Below are positions 43,098 to 51,869 of a DNA stretch of 52,121 nucleotides, one piece after another. The DNA is from Thalassospira sp. MCCC 1A01148. GTDB lineage: Bacteria > Pseudomonadota > Alphaproteobacteria > Rhodospirillales > Thalassospiraceae. The position numbers and the translations under genes were made by a program. The stretch covers positions 1-52,121 of the forward strand of contig NZ_LPVZ01000009.1 in assembly GCF_001613795.1 (NCBI RefSeq). Direction: 5' to 3'. Each line of letters begins with the position of its first letter. Positions within the stretch are counted from its first letter, which is position 1. Below the pieces are notes generated by a model. It was given only the letters and a program-made list of their open reading frames with translations. It did not search any database and was not told where the DNA came from.

Positions 43098-44006
43098 ATG
43101 TCTTCACAGGAAAAACCGGCATTGATCGGTCCCGGCCCCCTCGCCGGGCTTGGTGCCTTTATCTTCTGGGGCTTCTTTGGCCTTTATTTCAAGCAGGTCG
43201 CCTTTGCCACCCCGCTTGAAATCCTGTCACACCGGATTGTCTGGTCTGCCATACTGACCTTGCTGCTGGTCTTTGCGCTGGGACGGCGCAACAAGCTGTG
43301 GGAACTGATTTCGTCGGCCCGCACCATCGGGCTTTTGTTCCTTTCAAGCCTGTTGGTTGCCGGCAACTGGCTGCTTTATATCTGGGCGGTCAATAGCGCG
43401 CACGCCCTTGAAGCCAGCCTTGGCTATTACATCATGCCGTTGATCATGCTGATCCTCGGTCGGATTTTCTTTGCCGAGAAACTCAACCGCATACAGATCC
43501 TTTCCGTTTTGATCTGTACGGCCGGGGTTCTGAACCTTCTGGTTTTTTATGGCGATATGCCCTGGGTTGCCGTCGGACTTTCGACCTTGTTTGGCTTTTA
43601 CGGTGTAATTCGCAAATTCGTCCCGGCCGACCCGATCGCCGGCTTGTTTGTTGAATGTATTCTTCTGACCCCGTTTGCGTTGGGGTATCTGGGCTGGCTG
43701 ACCTATCAGGGTGACATGACCTTCGGGCATATTGGACGGGTCGAGGATGCGCTTCTGATCGGGCTTGGGGTTTGCACGACAGCGCCACTAGTGTTGTTTG
43801 CCTTTGCGGCACGCAACATGAAATTCTCAGCCCTTGGATTGATGCAATATCTTAATCCGACCATACAGTTCTTTGTCGCGGTTCTGATTTTCGGCGAGAT
43901 ATTCACAGAGGCCCACATGATCACCTATGCGCTGGTGTGGTTCGGCCTGGGCATTTTCACCTGGGATAACCTGCGCACCGCGCGGCAAAATCGCGCCAAG
44001 AGTTGA
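43098..44006 (+). CDS. rarD: EamA-family transporter RarD
   Basis: 302 residues with ten predicted membrane segments, a member of the drug/metabolite transporter superfamily. The RarD pattern is GLGAFIFWGFFGLYFKQV (start), ATPLEILSHRIVWSAILTLLL, LLVAGNWLLYIWAVNSAHALEASLGYYIMPL and GLMQYLNPTIQFFVAVLIFGE. The substrate is unknown. It lies between bolA and grxD on the same strand; 186 bases separate it from bolA and 93 from grxD, so cotranscription is uncertain. Confidence 0.92.
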   Translation: MSSQEKPALIGPGPLAGLGAFIFWGFFGLYFKQVAFATPLEILSHRIVWSAILTLLLVFALGRRNKLWELISSARTIGLLFLSSLLVAGNWLLYIWAVNSAHALEASLGYYIMPLIMLILGRIFFAEKLNRIQILSVLICTAGVLNLLVFYGDMPWVAVGLSTLFGFYGVIRKFVPADPIAGLFVECILLTPFALGYLGWLTYQGDMTFGHIGRVEDALLIGLGVCTTAPLVLFAFAARNMKFSALGLMQYLNPTIQFFVAVLIFGEIFTEAHMITYALVWFGLGIFTWDNLRTARQNRAKS

Positions 44007-44099
44007 CAGAACCGCAGGTTCCAGCCATATCTTCGCCCATAAAAGTTTTACCCGAATTTGCGGCCCCAACCATGCCGCCCAAAGCCAAGGACAATCATT

Positions 44100-44432
44100 A
44101 TGACCGACAACCCGGTTTTCGAGCGCATCCAGAAAGACGTCGATGACAATGACGTCGTCCTGTTCATGAAAGGGACCGCAATGTTCCCGCAGTGCGGCTT
44201 CTCTGCTGCTGTTGTGCAGGTACTGGCCGAACTTGGCGTTCCGTTCAAGGACGTGAACGTGCTGGTCGATCCGGCCATCCGTCAGGGCATCAAGGATTTC
44301 TCGAACTGGCCGACCATTCCGCAGCTTTACGTCAAGGGCGAGTTCCTTGGTGGTTGCGATATTGTGCGCGAAATGGCTGCCAGCGGCGAACTGTCCCAGC
44401 ACCTTAAAGACAAGGGCGTTGCTGCCGCTTAA
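44100..44432 (+). CDS. grxD: Monothiol CGFS glutaredoxin (Grx4 type)
   Basis: 110 residues. CGFS glutaredoxins bind a [2Fe-2S] cluster with glutathione and pass it on, often with BolA. The active site is QCGFS with C32; VLFMKGTAMFPQCGFS and WPTIPQLYVKGEFLGGCDIV are diagnostic. I chose the ATG at 44100 because the protein then begins at the family start; the frame is open 14 codons further. AAGGACA precedes the ATG. A strong terminator follows. Confidence 0.96.
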   Translation: MTDNPVFERIQKDVDDNDVVLFMKGTAMFPQCGFSAAVVQVLAELGVPFKDVNVLVDPAIRQGIKDFSNWPTIPQLYVKGEFLGGCDIVREMAASGELSQHLKDKGVAAA

Positions 44433-44455
44433 CGCGCACGCAATTCCCACCATGC

Positions 44456-44493
44456 AAACGCGCTGTGCGGGTCGCCCGCCAGCGCGTTTTTTG
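44456..44493 (+). terminator. Intrinsic terminator after grxD
   Basis: 9-bp stem AACGCGCTG / CAGCGCGTT (44457-44465 and 44480-44488), with a GCGGG/CCCGC inner stem, then a T run (44487-44492). Confidence 0.9.
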
Positions 44494-44625
44494 TTTCTGC
44501 CAGATGAAACGCCACCCCCATAGCGATCATTTCCCGGACGCAGCAAAACTATTTCTTGATGGTTTCTTTGGACTTCCCCATCTTTAATGCAGGCTATCGA
44601 TTGCGCCAAAGGGGAAGTCACCGGC

Positions 44626-46824
44626 ATGAAACCATCAATCAAAACAATGGCATGTTTTGCCATTTGGCTTTTTGCACTGTTTGTCATTGCGCCCGCAATG
44701 CCTGCTCAGGCGCAGATGGCAGCTGTTGCCACGATGGGAAGCGACGACACCGCAACGACGGAAGCCGCCACATCAGGCGAAGATGATGTCGTTGCAGAGA
44801 CCTTTAGCTATTATGGCTTCCTTGAAGAAGGAATGGACCGAACCCAGGCACGTATTGCCCAAACACTTGCCGGCTTTGATGCCTTCCCGGATGAATTCGA
44901 TGCAACCCTTGATCTGCTTTCAAGCGATTTCGGCAAAAGCGGTTTGATGCGGATCTTGCTGTTTACCGTTATCTTCGTGGGTGTCGGCATCCTTGCAGAG
45001 CTGATCTATCGCAGACTGTCGGCCCCGATGTGTGCCTATCTTGAATCGCGCACACCACAGACCTTTACCGAACGCCTCAAACATATTGCCGGGCTCAGCG
45101 TATTGTCGCTGCTCTCGTTGTTTGTCTTTGCCATCGGATCGCTTGGCACCTTCATGATGTTCGATTGGCCGGAAATCATGAAGGCGGCCGTTATGTCGCT
45201 TTTGATGGCGTTCTTCGCGCTTCGTTTCCTGATCATAGTGCTGCAATTCCTGTTTGCGCCCAAGGCCGAAGGCCTTCGCATGATCAATGTCGATCCGGTT
45301 GCAGCAAGGGCCCTTACCACGAACCTGACCTGGGCAGCTGGCATTTCGCTGTTTTCCTTTGCACTTGCGGGCGTCTTTCGCGCCGCCCCGACCATGGTTG
45401 CCGGTGATATCATCCTGTTTGACGCTGCAGTGGTGATTTCCGTCCTCGCCTTTTGTTTTGCGACTGTCTCGCTGGGTCGGTTCTTTGCCAGCCATGTCTC
45501 AAGCACGGACGTGGAGAAAATGGCCCTGCCAACATCCATGGCCCGCCTGTGGCCGGTGATTGTCTGTGGCTGGTTCATCCTTGTTGGCGGCGTGGCCGTC
45601 ATTGGTGCCGAACGCATCCTCAAGGCGCTTCTGGCCATTGGTATTGCCTGCCTGTTTGATGTTGTGTTTCGCAACATCATCGAAAGCCAGCATCGCAAGA
45701 AGCTGCAAATCGCCAAGCAGGAAGCCGACGAACACAACGCACGGGCAGAAGCCATCGCCCTTGAAAACGACGAAGAGTTCGAACCCGTCAAAACCAAAAC
45801 GCCGGTCTTTACCAAGGTCCTCAAACGCGGTGTGCGGCTTCTGGCACTGGTGTTTGTTCTGGCAAGCATGTGGCGCATCTGGGGCTTTGACCGCCTTGCA
45901 CAGGCCGATGATGCCGGTATCGTCGCGCGGATTATTGATAGCTCGACCGAAATCATCATGATCCTGCTGATCGCAGACCTGATCTGGTCGCTGATAAAGA
46001 CCTTCCTTGATGAACGCATGAATGCCTCCAACCAGGGCAATGCCGGGGACGAAGGCGGCGGATCAGGCCTGTCACGGGTCGAAACCCTTTTGCCATTGCT
46101 GAAGAACTTTGCCCTGACCGTGATTGTCATCATGGTGGCAATGGTCACCTTGTCGTCGCTCGGTGTTGATATCGGCCCGCTGATCGCCGGTGCCGGTGTT
46201 GTCGGTCTGGCCCTTGGCTTTGGCAGTCAGGCGCTTGTGCGCGACGTGGTGGCGGGGGTGTTCTTCCTGCTAGATGATGCGTTTCGGCTGGGGGAATATA
46301 TCGAAGTCGAAAATCTGCGCGGTCGGGTCGAAAACATCTCGATCCGTTCCATGCAGTTGCGCCATCACCGCGGCCCGCTTCAGACCGTCCCGTTTGGCGA
46401 AATCAAATCCATCGTCAACCACAGCCGCGACTGGGTGATTGTGAAGCTTGAATTCCGCGTGCCATTTGAAACGGACGTCAACAAGATCAAGAAGCTGGTC
46501 AAAAAACTGGCCGCAGAACTTCTGGAAGATCCGCTGATCGGGGACAGCTTCATCGAACCGCTGAAATCCCAGGGCGTGCGCCGCATGGAAGAATTCAACA
46601 TGGTAATCGGGCTGAAATACACCTCGAAACCGGGGGAACAGTTCATGATCCGCAAAACCGTCTATCAGCGGGTTCTGGCCATGTTCAAGGAAAACGGCAT
46701 CCAGATGGCATCCCGCGACGTCAAGGTCGCCGTGCCCGCCGACGCCACACCGGAACAAAAACAGGAAGCTGTGGCTGCTGCCGCCCAACAGGCGTCCGAG
46801 CAGATCAACAAACCACCTGCCTGA
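44626..46824 (+). CDS. MscS-family mechanosensitive channel, large form
   Basis: 732 residues from the ATG at 44626, chosen because it starts a clear signal peptide (hydrophobic FAIWLFALFVIAPAM, cleavage near AQA) behind GGGGAAG. About ten further membrane segments follow to residue 555. The pore helix and MscS core are IAGAGVVGLALGFGSQALVRDVVAG, then VENISIRSMQLRHHRGPLQTVPFGEI and VKLEFRVPFETDVNKIKKLVKKL (about 540-700). The last 25 residues are Ala/Gln-rich. Such large MscS proteins release solutes on osmotic downshock. It stands alone with a terminator at each side. Confidence 0.92.
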   Translation: MKPSIKTMACFAIWLFALFVIAPAMPAQAQMAAVATMGSDDTATTEAATSGEDDVVAETFSYYGFLEEGMDRTQARIAQTLAGFDAFPDEFDATLDLLSSDFGKSGLMRILLFTVIFVGVGILAELIYRRLSAPMCAYLESRTPQTFTERLKHIAGLSVLSLLSLFVFAIGSLGTFMMFDWPEIMKAAVMSLLMAFFALRFLIIVLQFLFAPKAEGLRMINVDPVAARALTTNLTWAAGISLFSFALAGVFRAAPTMVAGDIILFDAAVVISVLAFCFATVSLGRFFASHVSSTDVEKMALPTSMARLWPVIVCGWFILVGGVAVIGAERILKALLAIGIACLFDVVFRNIIESQHRKKLQIAKQEADEHNARAEAIALENDEEFEPVKTKTPVFTKVLKRGVRLLALVFVLASMWRIWGFDRLAQADDAGIVARIIDSSTEIIMILLIADLIWSLIKTFLDERMNASNQGNAGDEGGGSGLSRVETLLPLLKNFALTVIVIMVAMVTLSSLGVDIGPLIAGAGVVGLALGFGSQALVRDVVAGVFFLLDDAFRLGEYIEVENLRGRVENISIRSMQLRHHRGPLQTVPFGEIKSIVNHSRDWVIVKLEFRVPFETDVNKIKKLVKKLAAELLEDPLIGDSFIEPLKSQGVRRMEEFNMVIGLKYTSKPGEQFMIRKTVYQRVLAMFKENGIQMASRDVKVAVPADATPEQKQEAVAAAAQQASEQINKPPA

Positions 46825-46857
46825 TACCGGCATTTTGCAATATGCAGACAAACAAAA

Positions 46858-46881
46858 ACGCCCGCTGTTTTCAGCGGGCGT
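46858..46881. terminator. Terminator between mscS-like gene and rpsD
   Basis: Perfect 10-bp stem ACGCCCGCTG / CAGCGGGCGT with a TTTT loop. Five A lie on the 5' side, giving a T run for the minus-strand rpsD transcript; on the + strand only CTTCG follows. Confidence 0.85.
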
Positions 46882-46914
46882 CTTCGTATCGGTTCGTCGC
46901 GAAATCCGTACGGA

Positions 46915-47532
46915 TTAACGCGAGTAGAATTCGATGACCAGGTTCGGCTGCATCTGAACCGGGTACGGAATTTCTGCGAATTTCGGTACGCGAACGAAGG
47001 TGCCTTTGAAGGCCTTCGCGTCAACGTCCATGTATTCCGGAACGTCACGTTCGTTCAGGTTGGCAGCTTCCATCACCATCGGGATTTCGCGCGAAGCAGG
47101 TTTCACTTCGACAACGTCACCTTCTTTAACAAGGTAGGACGGGATGGTTACTTTCTTGCCGTTGACAAGAATGTGGCCGTGGTTAACGAACTGACGTGCA
47201 GCGAACACGGTCGGAACGAATTTCATGCGGTAGATAACCGCATCAAGGCGCTGCTCAAGAATACCAACCAGATGCTCGGAGGTATCGCCCGGACGACGGG
47301 ACGCTTCTTTGTAGTAGCGCAGGAACTGTTTTTCAGAGATCGAGCCGTAGTAGCCTTTGAGCTGCTGTTTCGCAAACAGCTGGGTACCATAGTCGGTCGG
47401 CTTCTTACGGCGGGTTGCGCCGTGCATGCCCGGTGCATATTCGCGCTTGTTCAGCGGCGATTTTGCACGGCCCCAAAGGTTCACACCAAGGCGACGGTCA
47501 ATCTTATGCTTTGCAGCAATACGTTTCGACAT
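46915..47532 (-). CDS. rpsD: 30S ribosomal protein S4
   Basis: 205 residues. S4 binds 16S rRNA early in small-subunit assembly. The start [37 protein letters not shown] and the S4 RNA-binding motif [44 protein letters not shown] (about 95-140) are unmistakable. I chose the ATG at 47532, with AAGAGAG upstream; the frame extends to 47691 but into the promoter. It is a single-gene unit, as in many alphaproteobacteria. Confidence 0.98.
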   Translation of the reverse strand: MSKRIAAKHKIDRRLGVNLWGRAKSPLNKREYAPGMHGATRRKKPTDYGTQLFAKQQLKGYYGSISEKQFLRYYKEASRRPGDTSEHLVGILEQRLDAVIYRMKFVPTVFAARQFVNHGHILVNGKKVTIPSYLVKEGDVVEVKPASREIPMVMEAANLNERDVPEYMDVDAKAFKGTFVRVPKFAEIPYPVQMQPNLVIEFYSR

Positions 47533-47663
47533 TTTGTAACTCTCTTTTTTAAGATCACTTATTGTCCCGATAGTTTCCAGCCGCCAGAACCAGCATTTGG
47601 CCCGGACATGCGGAACGGGGACGAAACCACATGTTTCGACCCACTTTCTCGGAAGTGAGGCGC

Positions 47664-47691
47664 AATATAGAGATGATTGTTCAAGAGTCAA
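47664..47691 (-). promoter_or_regulatory. Sigma-70 promoter of rpsD
   Basis: On the minus strand TTGACT (47686-47691), a 16-base spacer and TATATT (47664-47669). Five of six bases match at each box. It lies about 130 bases before the rpsD ATG. Confidence 0.75.
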
Positions 47692-47793
47692 ACATTAATC
47701 GCGCCCGCCATAGCGCATGCAAGCCCTGCATTTCTGCCGACTTTGGCCGCGACGGCGCGTAATGAAAGCGGCACCTGCCAACCGGCTGAAAAA

Positions 47794-48576
47794 TCAGTCC
47801 TTTGGTTTGTGCTTGCCGCCCCGCATGGCAACGATCATACCGCGCAGCGTCTGGACTTCCTGATGGGTCAGGTTGGCACGGTTAAAGATGTTGCGAATAT
47901 TGCGCGCCATGCCGGGGCGTTTTTCCGCCACGCGAAAGAACCCCGATTCATCAAGCTCGCTCTCGAGATGCAGGAAAAGGCGTTCCATATCGTTCTTGGT
48001 CGCCGGGAACGTATCGGCCATCATCAACTGATAGTCCGGCACATCAACGCCCGCCTGCCACCATTCATACCCGATCAATAAAACTGCTTGGGCCAGGTTA
48101 AGCGACGTAAAACCGGGATTAAGCGGCACGGTCACAACCGCATCACCCATGGCGATATGTTCGTTGCGAACGCCCGTGCGTTCCGGGCCGAACATCACGC
48201 CGACCTTCTCACCGCGCCCGATCACAGCACGCATTTCCGGTGCCAGCCCCTTGGGCGTAAAGACCGGCTTGATGGCATCGCGCGTGCGGGCGGTTGTAAC
48301 GTAGACACGGTTCAGATCGGCCAGCGCATCTTCTTCGCGCTCAAACACCTTGGTGTTGTCGATGACGATATCGGCACCCGATGCATTGGCAGTTGCCCGT
48401 TCATTCGGCCAGCCATCGCGCGGTCGCACCAGACGCAAATCCACCAGACCACAATTAAGCATCGCGCGCGCGGCCTTGCCGATGTTATCGCCAAGCTGCG
48501 GTTCGATCAGAATGATCACGGGTGGATTGGCAATCCCGCCTGTTTCAGGCTTGGCACTGCCGATGGGCTCGCTCAT
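47794..48576 (-). CDS. trmJ: tRNA/rRNA methyltransferase of the TrmJ type (SPOUT)
   Basis: 260 residues. TrmJ 2'-O-methylates nucleotide 32 of tRNAs. The SPOUT knot is visible: VIILIEPQLGDNIGKAARAMLNCGLVDLRLVRPRDGWPNERA at the start, GVMFGPERTGVRNEHIAMGDAVVTVPLNPGFTSLNLAQAV in the second half, the knot that binds SAM. A C-terminal helical extension (MERLFLHLESELDESGFF, LTHQEVQTLRGMI) is typical of TrmJ. It is probably a single gene on the minus strand. Confidence 0.9.
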   Translation of the reverse strand: MSEPIGSAKPETGGIANPPVIILIEPQLGDNIGKAARAMLNCGLVDLRLVRPRDGWPNERATANASGADIVIDNTKVFEREEDALADLNRVYVTTARTRDAIKPVFTPKGLAPEMRAVIGRGEKVGVMFGPERTGVRNEHIAMGDAVVTVPLNPGFTSLNLAQAVLLIGYEWWQAGVDVPDYQLMMADTFPATKNDMERLFLHLESELDESGFFRVAEKRPGMARNIRNIFNRANLTHQEVQTLRGMIVAMRGGKHKPKD

Positions 48577-48759
48577 CGCGCTATTCTCCGGTCGTCAGAT
48601 GAAGGTATGGTCGGGCATCCCCGTCCATATTGGCGCTTACTTAGCAAAAGCCAACCGTTCGCGCCAGCCTCCAGATCTAAGTCTCCTTATCCGTCACGAA
48701 AACAGCCGGACCTTGATATGGCCCGGCTGCATCCATTTGGCTGATATCCGATCACAGCA

Positions 48760-50373
48760 TCAGGCGTGCTGGCTGCGTACCCCGGACTTGAACAGCTTAT
48801 AGGTAATGGAATCCCGAAGCGCGTTATAGGACGCCTCGATGATGTTGGTTGAAACCCCAACCGTTGCCCAGTAATTGCCCTCTGCATCACGGCTTTCGAT
48901 CATGACGCGGGTCACTGCTCGCGTGCCATCGCCGCGGGTTATAATGCGGACCTTGTAATCGATCAGTTCAATCTGTTCGACCGCTTCGCGGTATTCCGGC
49001 ACCGTCAAAAGGACTTTACGAAGGGCCGCATCAAGGGCGTTAACCGGGCCGTTACCTTCGGCAACCGACATGAACTGATCATCGCCGACCACGACCTTGA
49101 CGGTGGCCTCACTCATGGTGATGACCTGCTCGTCCTGTTCATCGACCCAGCGGCGTTCATCAATCACGCGGAACGACGTCACGCGGAAATAACGATCAAG
49201 CTCGCCCATCGCCTTACGTGCGAGCAACTCAAAGCTGGCCTCTGCCCCGTCATAGGCATAACCATCAAATTCGCGTTGTTTGACGGTTTCAACCAGCTTG
49301 CCGATCGCTTCTGATTTCGGATCAACATCGACCCCGATCTCGCGGAAACGCGCAAGGATATTGGACCGCCCCGCCTGATCGGACACCAGAATATGGCGCT
49401 GGTTGCCAACCAGATGCGGTTCGACATGCTCGTAACAGGTCGGGTTCTTTTCGACTGCGGAAACATGCAAACCGCCCTTATGGGCAAAGGCGCTGTCGCC
49501 GACATAGGCCGCCTGACGCAATGGCTCGCGATTAAGGCGCTCGTCAAGGATGTGCGAAATCCGGCGAAGGCTGGTCAACTGGTCGTGGGAAATGCCAACA
49601 TCATATCCCATCTTGAGCATCAGGGTCGGAATGATCGAAATCAGGTTGGCATTGCCACAGCGCTCGCCAAGGCCATTTAACGTACCTTGCACCTGACGTG
49701 CACCGGCACGCACCGCGGCCAAGGAGTTCGCAACCGCGTTTTCCGTATCATTGTGACAATGAATACCAACATGGCTACCGGGGATCTGGCTGCAAACATC
49801 GGTGACAATGTCAAAAATCTCGTCAGGCAGTGTGCCGCCATTGGTGTCACACAGGACAACCCAGCGTGCCCCGGCCTCATAGGCCGACGTGATCGCAGAC
49901 AACGCATAGTCGCGGTTGGCCTTGTAACCATCAAAGAAATGCTCGGCATCGAACATCACTTCGGAAACCTTGGATTTCAGATGCGCTATTGAGTCCGAGA
50001 TCATCGCAAGGTTTTCATCAAGCTCGATCCCAAGCGCCTCGGTCACCTGAAAATCCCAGCTTTTGCCGACCATGCAAACAATCGGCGCATTCTGCGCAAG
50101 GCTGGTCAACCCCGGATCGTTTGACGCCGAACGGCCTGCGCGTCGGGTCATGCCAAAGGCTGTCAGTTTGGAATTTTTCAGTTTGGGCGGATTGGCAAAG
50201 AATGCATCATCCGTCGGGTTCGCCCCGGGCCAACCGCCTTCAATATAGTCAATCGACAGTTCGTCCAGTGCCTTGGCAATCGCGGTTTTGTCCGCGGCCG
50301 AAAAATCCACGCCCTGGGTCTGCTGCCCATCGCGCAAGGTACTGTCATAGAGATAGACGCGCTTGTCTGACAT
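48760..50373 (-). CDS. cimA: (R)-citramalate synthase CimA
   Basis: 537 residues. CimA condenses pyruvate and acetyl-CoA to citramalate, an alternative entry to isoleucine synthesis. The HMGL-like barrel (about 1-275) has LYDSTLRDGQQTQGVDFS, the metal-binding GIHCHNDTENAVANS and GLGERCGNANL. The C-terminal LeuA-type regulatory dimer domain (about 385-530) suggests feedback control by isoleucine. The length of about 530 and the start are the CimA subtype, not LeuA. I chose the ATG at 50373 over one six bases upstream because TTGGA is then well spaced. Confidence 0.9.
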   Translation of the reverse strand: MSDKRVYLYDSTLRDGQQTQGVDFSAADKTAIAKALDELSIDYIEGGWPGANPTDDAFFANPPKLKNSKLTAFGMTRRAGRSASNDPGLTSLAQNAPIVCMVGKSWDFQVTEALGIELDENLAMISDSIAHLKSKVSEVMFDAEHFFDGYKANRDYALSAITSAYEAGARWVVLCDTNGGTLPDEIFDIVTDVCSQIPGSHVGIHCHNDTENAVANSLAAVRAGARQVQGTLNGLGERCGNANLISIIPTLMLKMGYDVGISHDQLTSLRRISHILDERLNREPLRQAAYVGDSAFAHKGGLHVSAVEKNPTCYEHVEPHLVGNQRHILVSDQAGRSNILARFREIGVDVDPKSEAIGKLVETVKQREFDGYAYDGAEASFELLARKAMGELDRYFRVTSFRVIDERRWVDEQDEQVITMSEATVKVVVGDDQFMSVAEGNGPVNALDAALRKVLLTVPEYREAVEQIELIDYKVRIITRGDGTRAVTRVMIESRDAEGNYWATVGVSTNIIEASYNALRDSITYKLFKSGVRSQHA

Positions 50374-50712
50374 TTTCATTCCAACTGATCGATAGTCTCT
50401 CTGTGACGGCCGTTCGTTTTGCCGCCACTGTTCTGTCCGCAAGCCTCATGGTCCCATGTGTTTTGCGGGTCTGGCAAATTGCCTCAAAACAGTCATCAGC
50501 GCAACAGCATTACGCGAATTGCCGCCTTTGGGACAATTTCCACTCTATTTCAACAAATTACTCACCTTTAGGATAGCGAACCTGTCCCCTTGAATGATTG
50601 TAACCCCCACCAGTCGGTGCTTATCTTTAGTTGCATATCATAGGCGGCGTGATCGAAGGCCTGCCCACCATCAACATCAATAGCGATCGCGCGATGTCCA
50701 AGGACAACAAAA
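50374..50712. promoter_or_regulatory. Divergent region between cimA and a small orphan gene
   Basis: 339 bases. There are two short palindromes on the cimA side: CATGG-TC-CCATG (50447-50458) and GGCAA-A-TTGCC (50473-50483). No promoter, leader peptide or T-box core is convincing. AAGGA lies nine bases before the 50713 start. Confidence 0.35.
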
Positions 50713-50961
50713 ATGGTAAAAAACGCCTCCACCAGCGTTGACATCATGATGCTAGCCGGCCTGACTTGGGAACGTACCGGTCGGAACTGTTGGACCGCGT
50801 CGGATCGCTTTGCCCGCTACACCATTTTCCGCGATATTGATGAACGCTGGTATGGCGATTGGGAACGTGACGGGGAATTGACCCGCGCGGACTGGTCTTG
50901 CCCGATCCTTGAAACCTTTGCCGAATACATGGTCGACAATGCCCGTCGGCAGTATAATTGA
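50713..50961 (+). CDS. Small Trp-rich protein of unknown function
   Basis: 82 residues, not recognised. It has five Trp and several Tyr, Arg and Asp, as in LTWERTGRNCWTASDRFARYTIF and DERWYGDWERDGELTRADWSCPI. No signal peptide or membrane segment. A reasonable AAGGA ribosome site and neighbour-like codon use support it as a gene. It stands alone between cimA and the FrnE-like gene. Confidence 0.6.
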   Translation: MVKNASTSVDIMMLAGLTWERTGRNCWTASDRFARYTIFRDIDERWYGDWERDGELTRADWSCPILETFAEYMVDNARRQYN

Positions 50962-51115
50962 TCATCTGATCGACGATCTGAACGCGAAAATCAGAAAAAA
51001 CTGATAAAATGACTTTCCAGGAAGGCCCAACCAGCCTTTTCCTTGCGTTTGACGCCATGTCGATTATGTGTTGGGGTAGCGATAACGTTACATAACCCAA
51101 GGCAATCCTAATCCA

Positions 51116-51811
51116 ATGACCAAAGCCATTCCCATGCAGATCGACATTGTTTCGGACGTGGTCTGCCCGTGGTGCATCATCGGTTATAAAAACCTCGAAG
51201 ATGCCATCAGCCGTCTTGACGGTGAAATTGACGTCACACTGCGCTGGCATCCGTTTGAACTAAACCGTGACATGCCGCCAGAAGGTCAGGACCTTTCCGA
51301 ACATATCAGCGAAAAGTACGGCCTGACGGCAGATCAAAGCGCAGACAACCGCGCCCGCATCACCATGATGGGTGAAAATGTCGGCTTCCCGATTCATTTC
51401 GGATCTGATTCCCGCATCTATAACACCTTTGACGCCCACCGTTTGCTGTACTGGGCAGGCAAGGAAGGCGAATACGGACAACAGACCGCGCTTAAACTCA
51501 ATCTTTTTGCCGCCTACTTCCAGGGCGGAGACAACACCGCCGACCATGGTGTTTTGAAACGCGCAGTCGAGGAAGTTGGCCTTTCGCCGGAACGCGCCAC
51601 CGAAATCCTTGCCAGCGACGAATTCGCCAAGGAAGTCCGTGCCGAGGAAGACGAGTTTGGCGATGCCGGTATCAGTTCTGTCCCGACCTACGTGGTGAAC
51701 GGCAAATTCGCCATTTCCGGTGGTCACCCGCCAGAGGTATTCGAACAGGCTCTGTCAGAGATTGCCCGCCAAGGTGATGAAATCCTTGCCGAAGCGCAAA
51801 ACGACGCCTGA
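51116..51811 (+). CDS. FrnE/DsbA-family thioredoxin-fold oxidoreductase
   Basis: 231 residues. The N-terminal active site is CPWC (C17, C20) in DIVSDVVCPWCIIGY, and a cis-proline loop lies in ISSVPTYVVNGKFAISGGHPPEVF near the C-terminus. The fold is DsbA with a helical insert (TFDAHRLLYWAGKEGEYGQQTALKLNLFAAYF). No signal peptide is seen, so it is cytoplasmic. The family includes FrnE and 2-hydroxychromene-2-carboxylate isomerase relatives; the CPWC pair favours a disulfide role. A terminator follows. Confidence 0.9.
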   Translation: MTKAIPMQIDIVSDVVCPWCIIGYKNLEDAISRLDGEIDVTLRWHPFELNRDMPPEGQDLSEHISEKYGLTADQSADNRARITMMGENVGFPIHFGSDSRIYNTFDAHRLLYWAGKEGEYGQQTALKLNLFAAYFQGGDNTADHGVLKRAVEEVGLSPERATEILASDEFAKEVRAEEDEFGDAGISSVPTYVVNGKFAISGGHPPEVFEQALSEIARQGDEILAEAQNDA

Positions 51812-51837
51812 TTTTGGCGCCAAGCAGACAAACGATC

Positions 51838-51869
51838 AAAGCCCGGTCCATTGGATCGGGCTTTTTCGT
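51838..51869 (+). terminator. Intrinsic terminator after the FrnE-like gene
   Basis: 9-bp stem GCCCGGTCC / GGATCGGGC (one G-T pair; 51841-51849 and 51853-51861) with an ATT loop, followed by TTTTTCG. Confidence 0.9.

Noticed and set aside
50447..50483. Operator for cimA
   Set aside because: The two palindromes (5-2-5 and 5-1-5) are too short to set apart from chance; kept only as a note in the intergenic entry.
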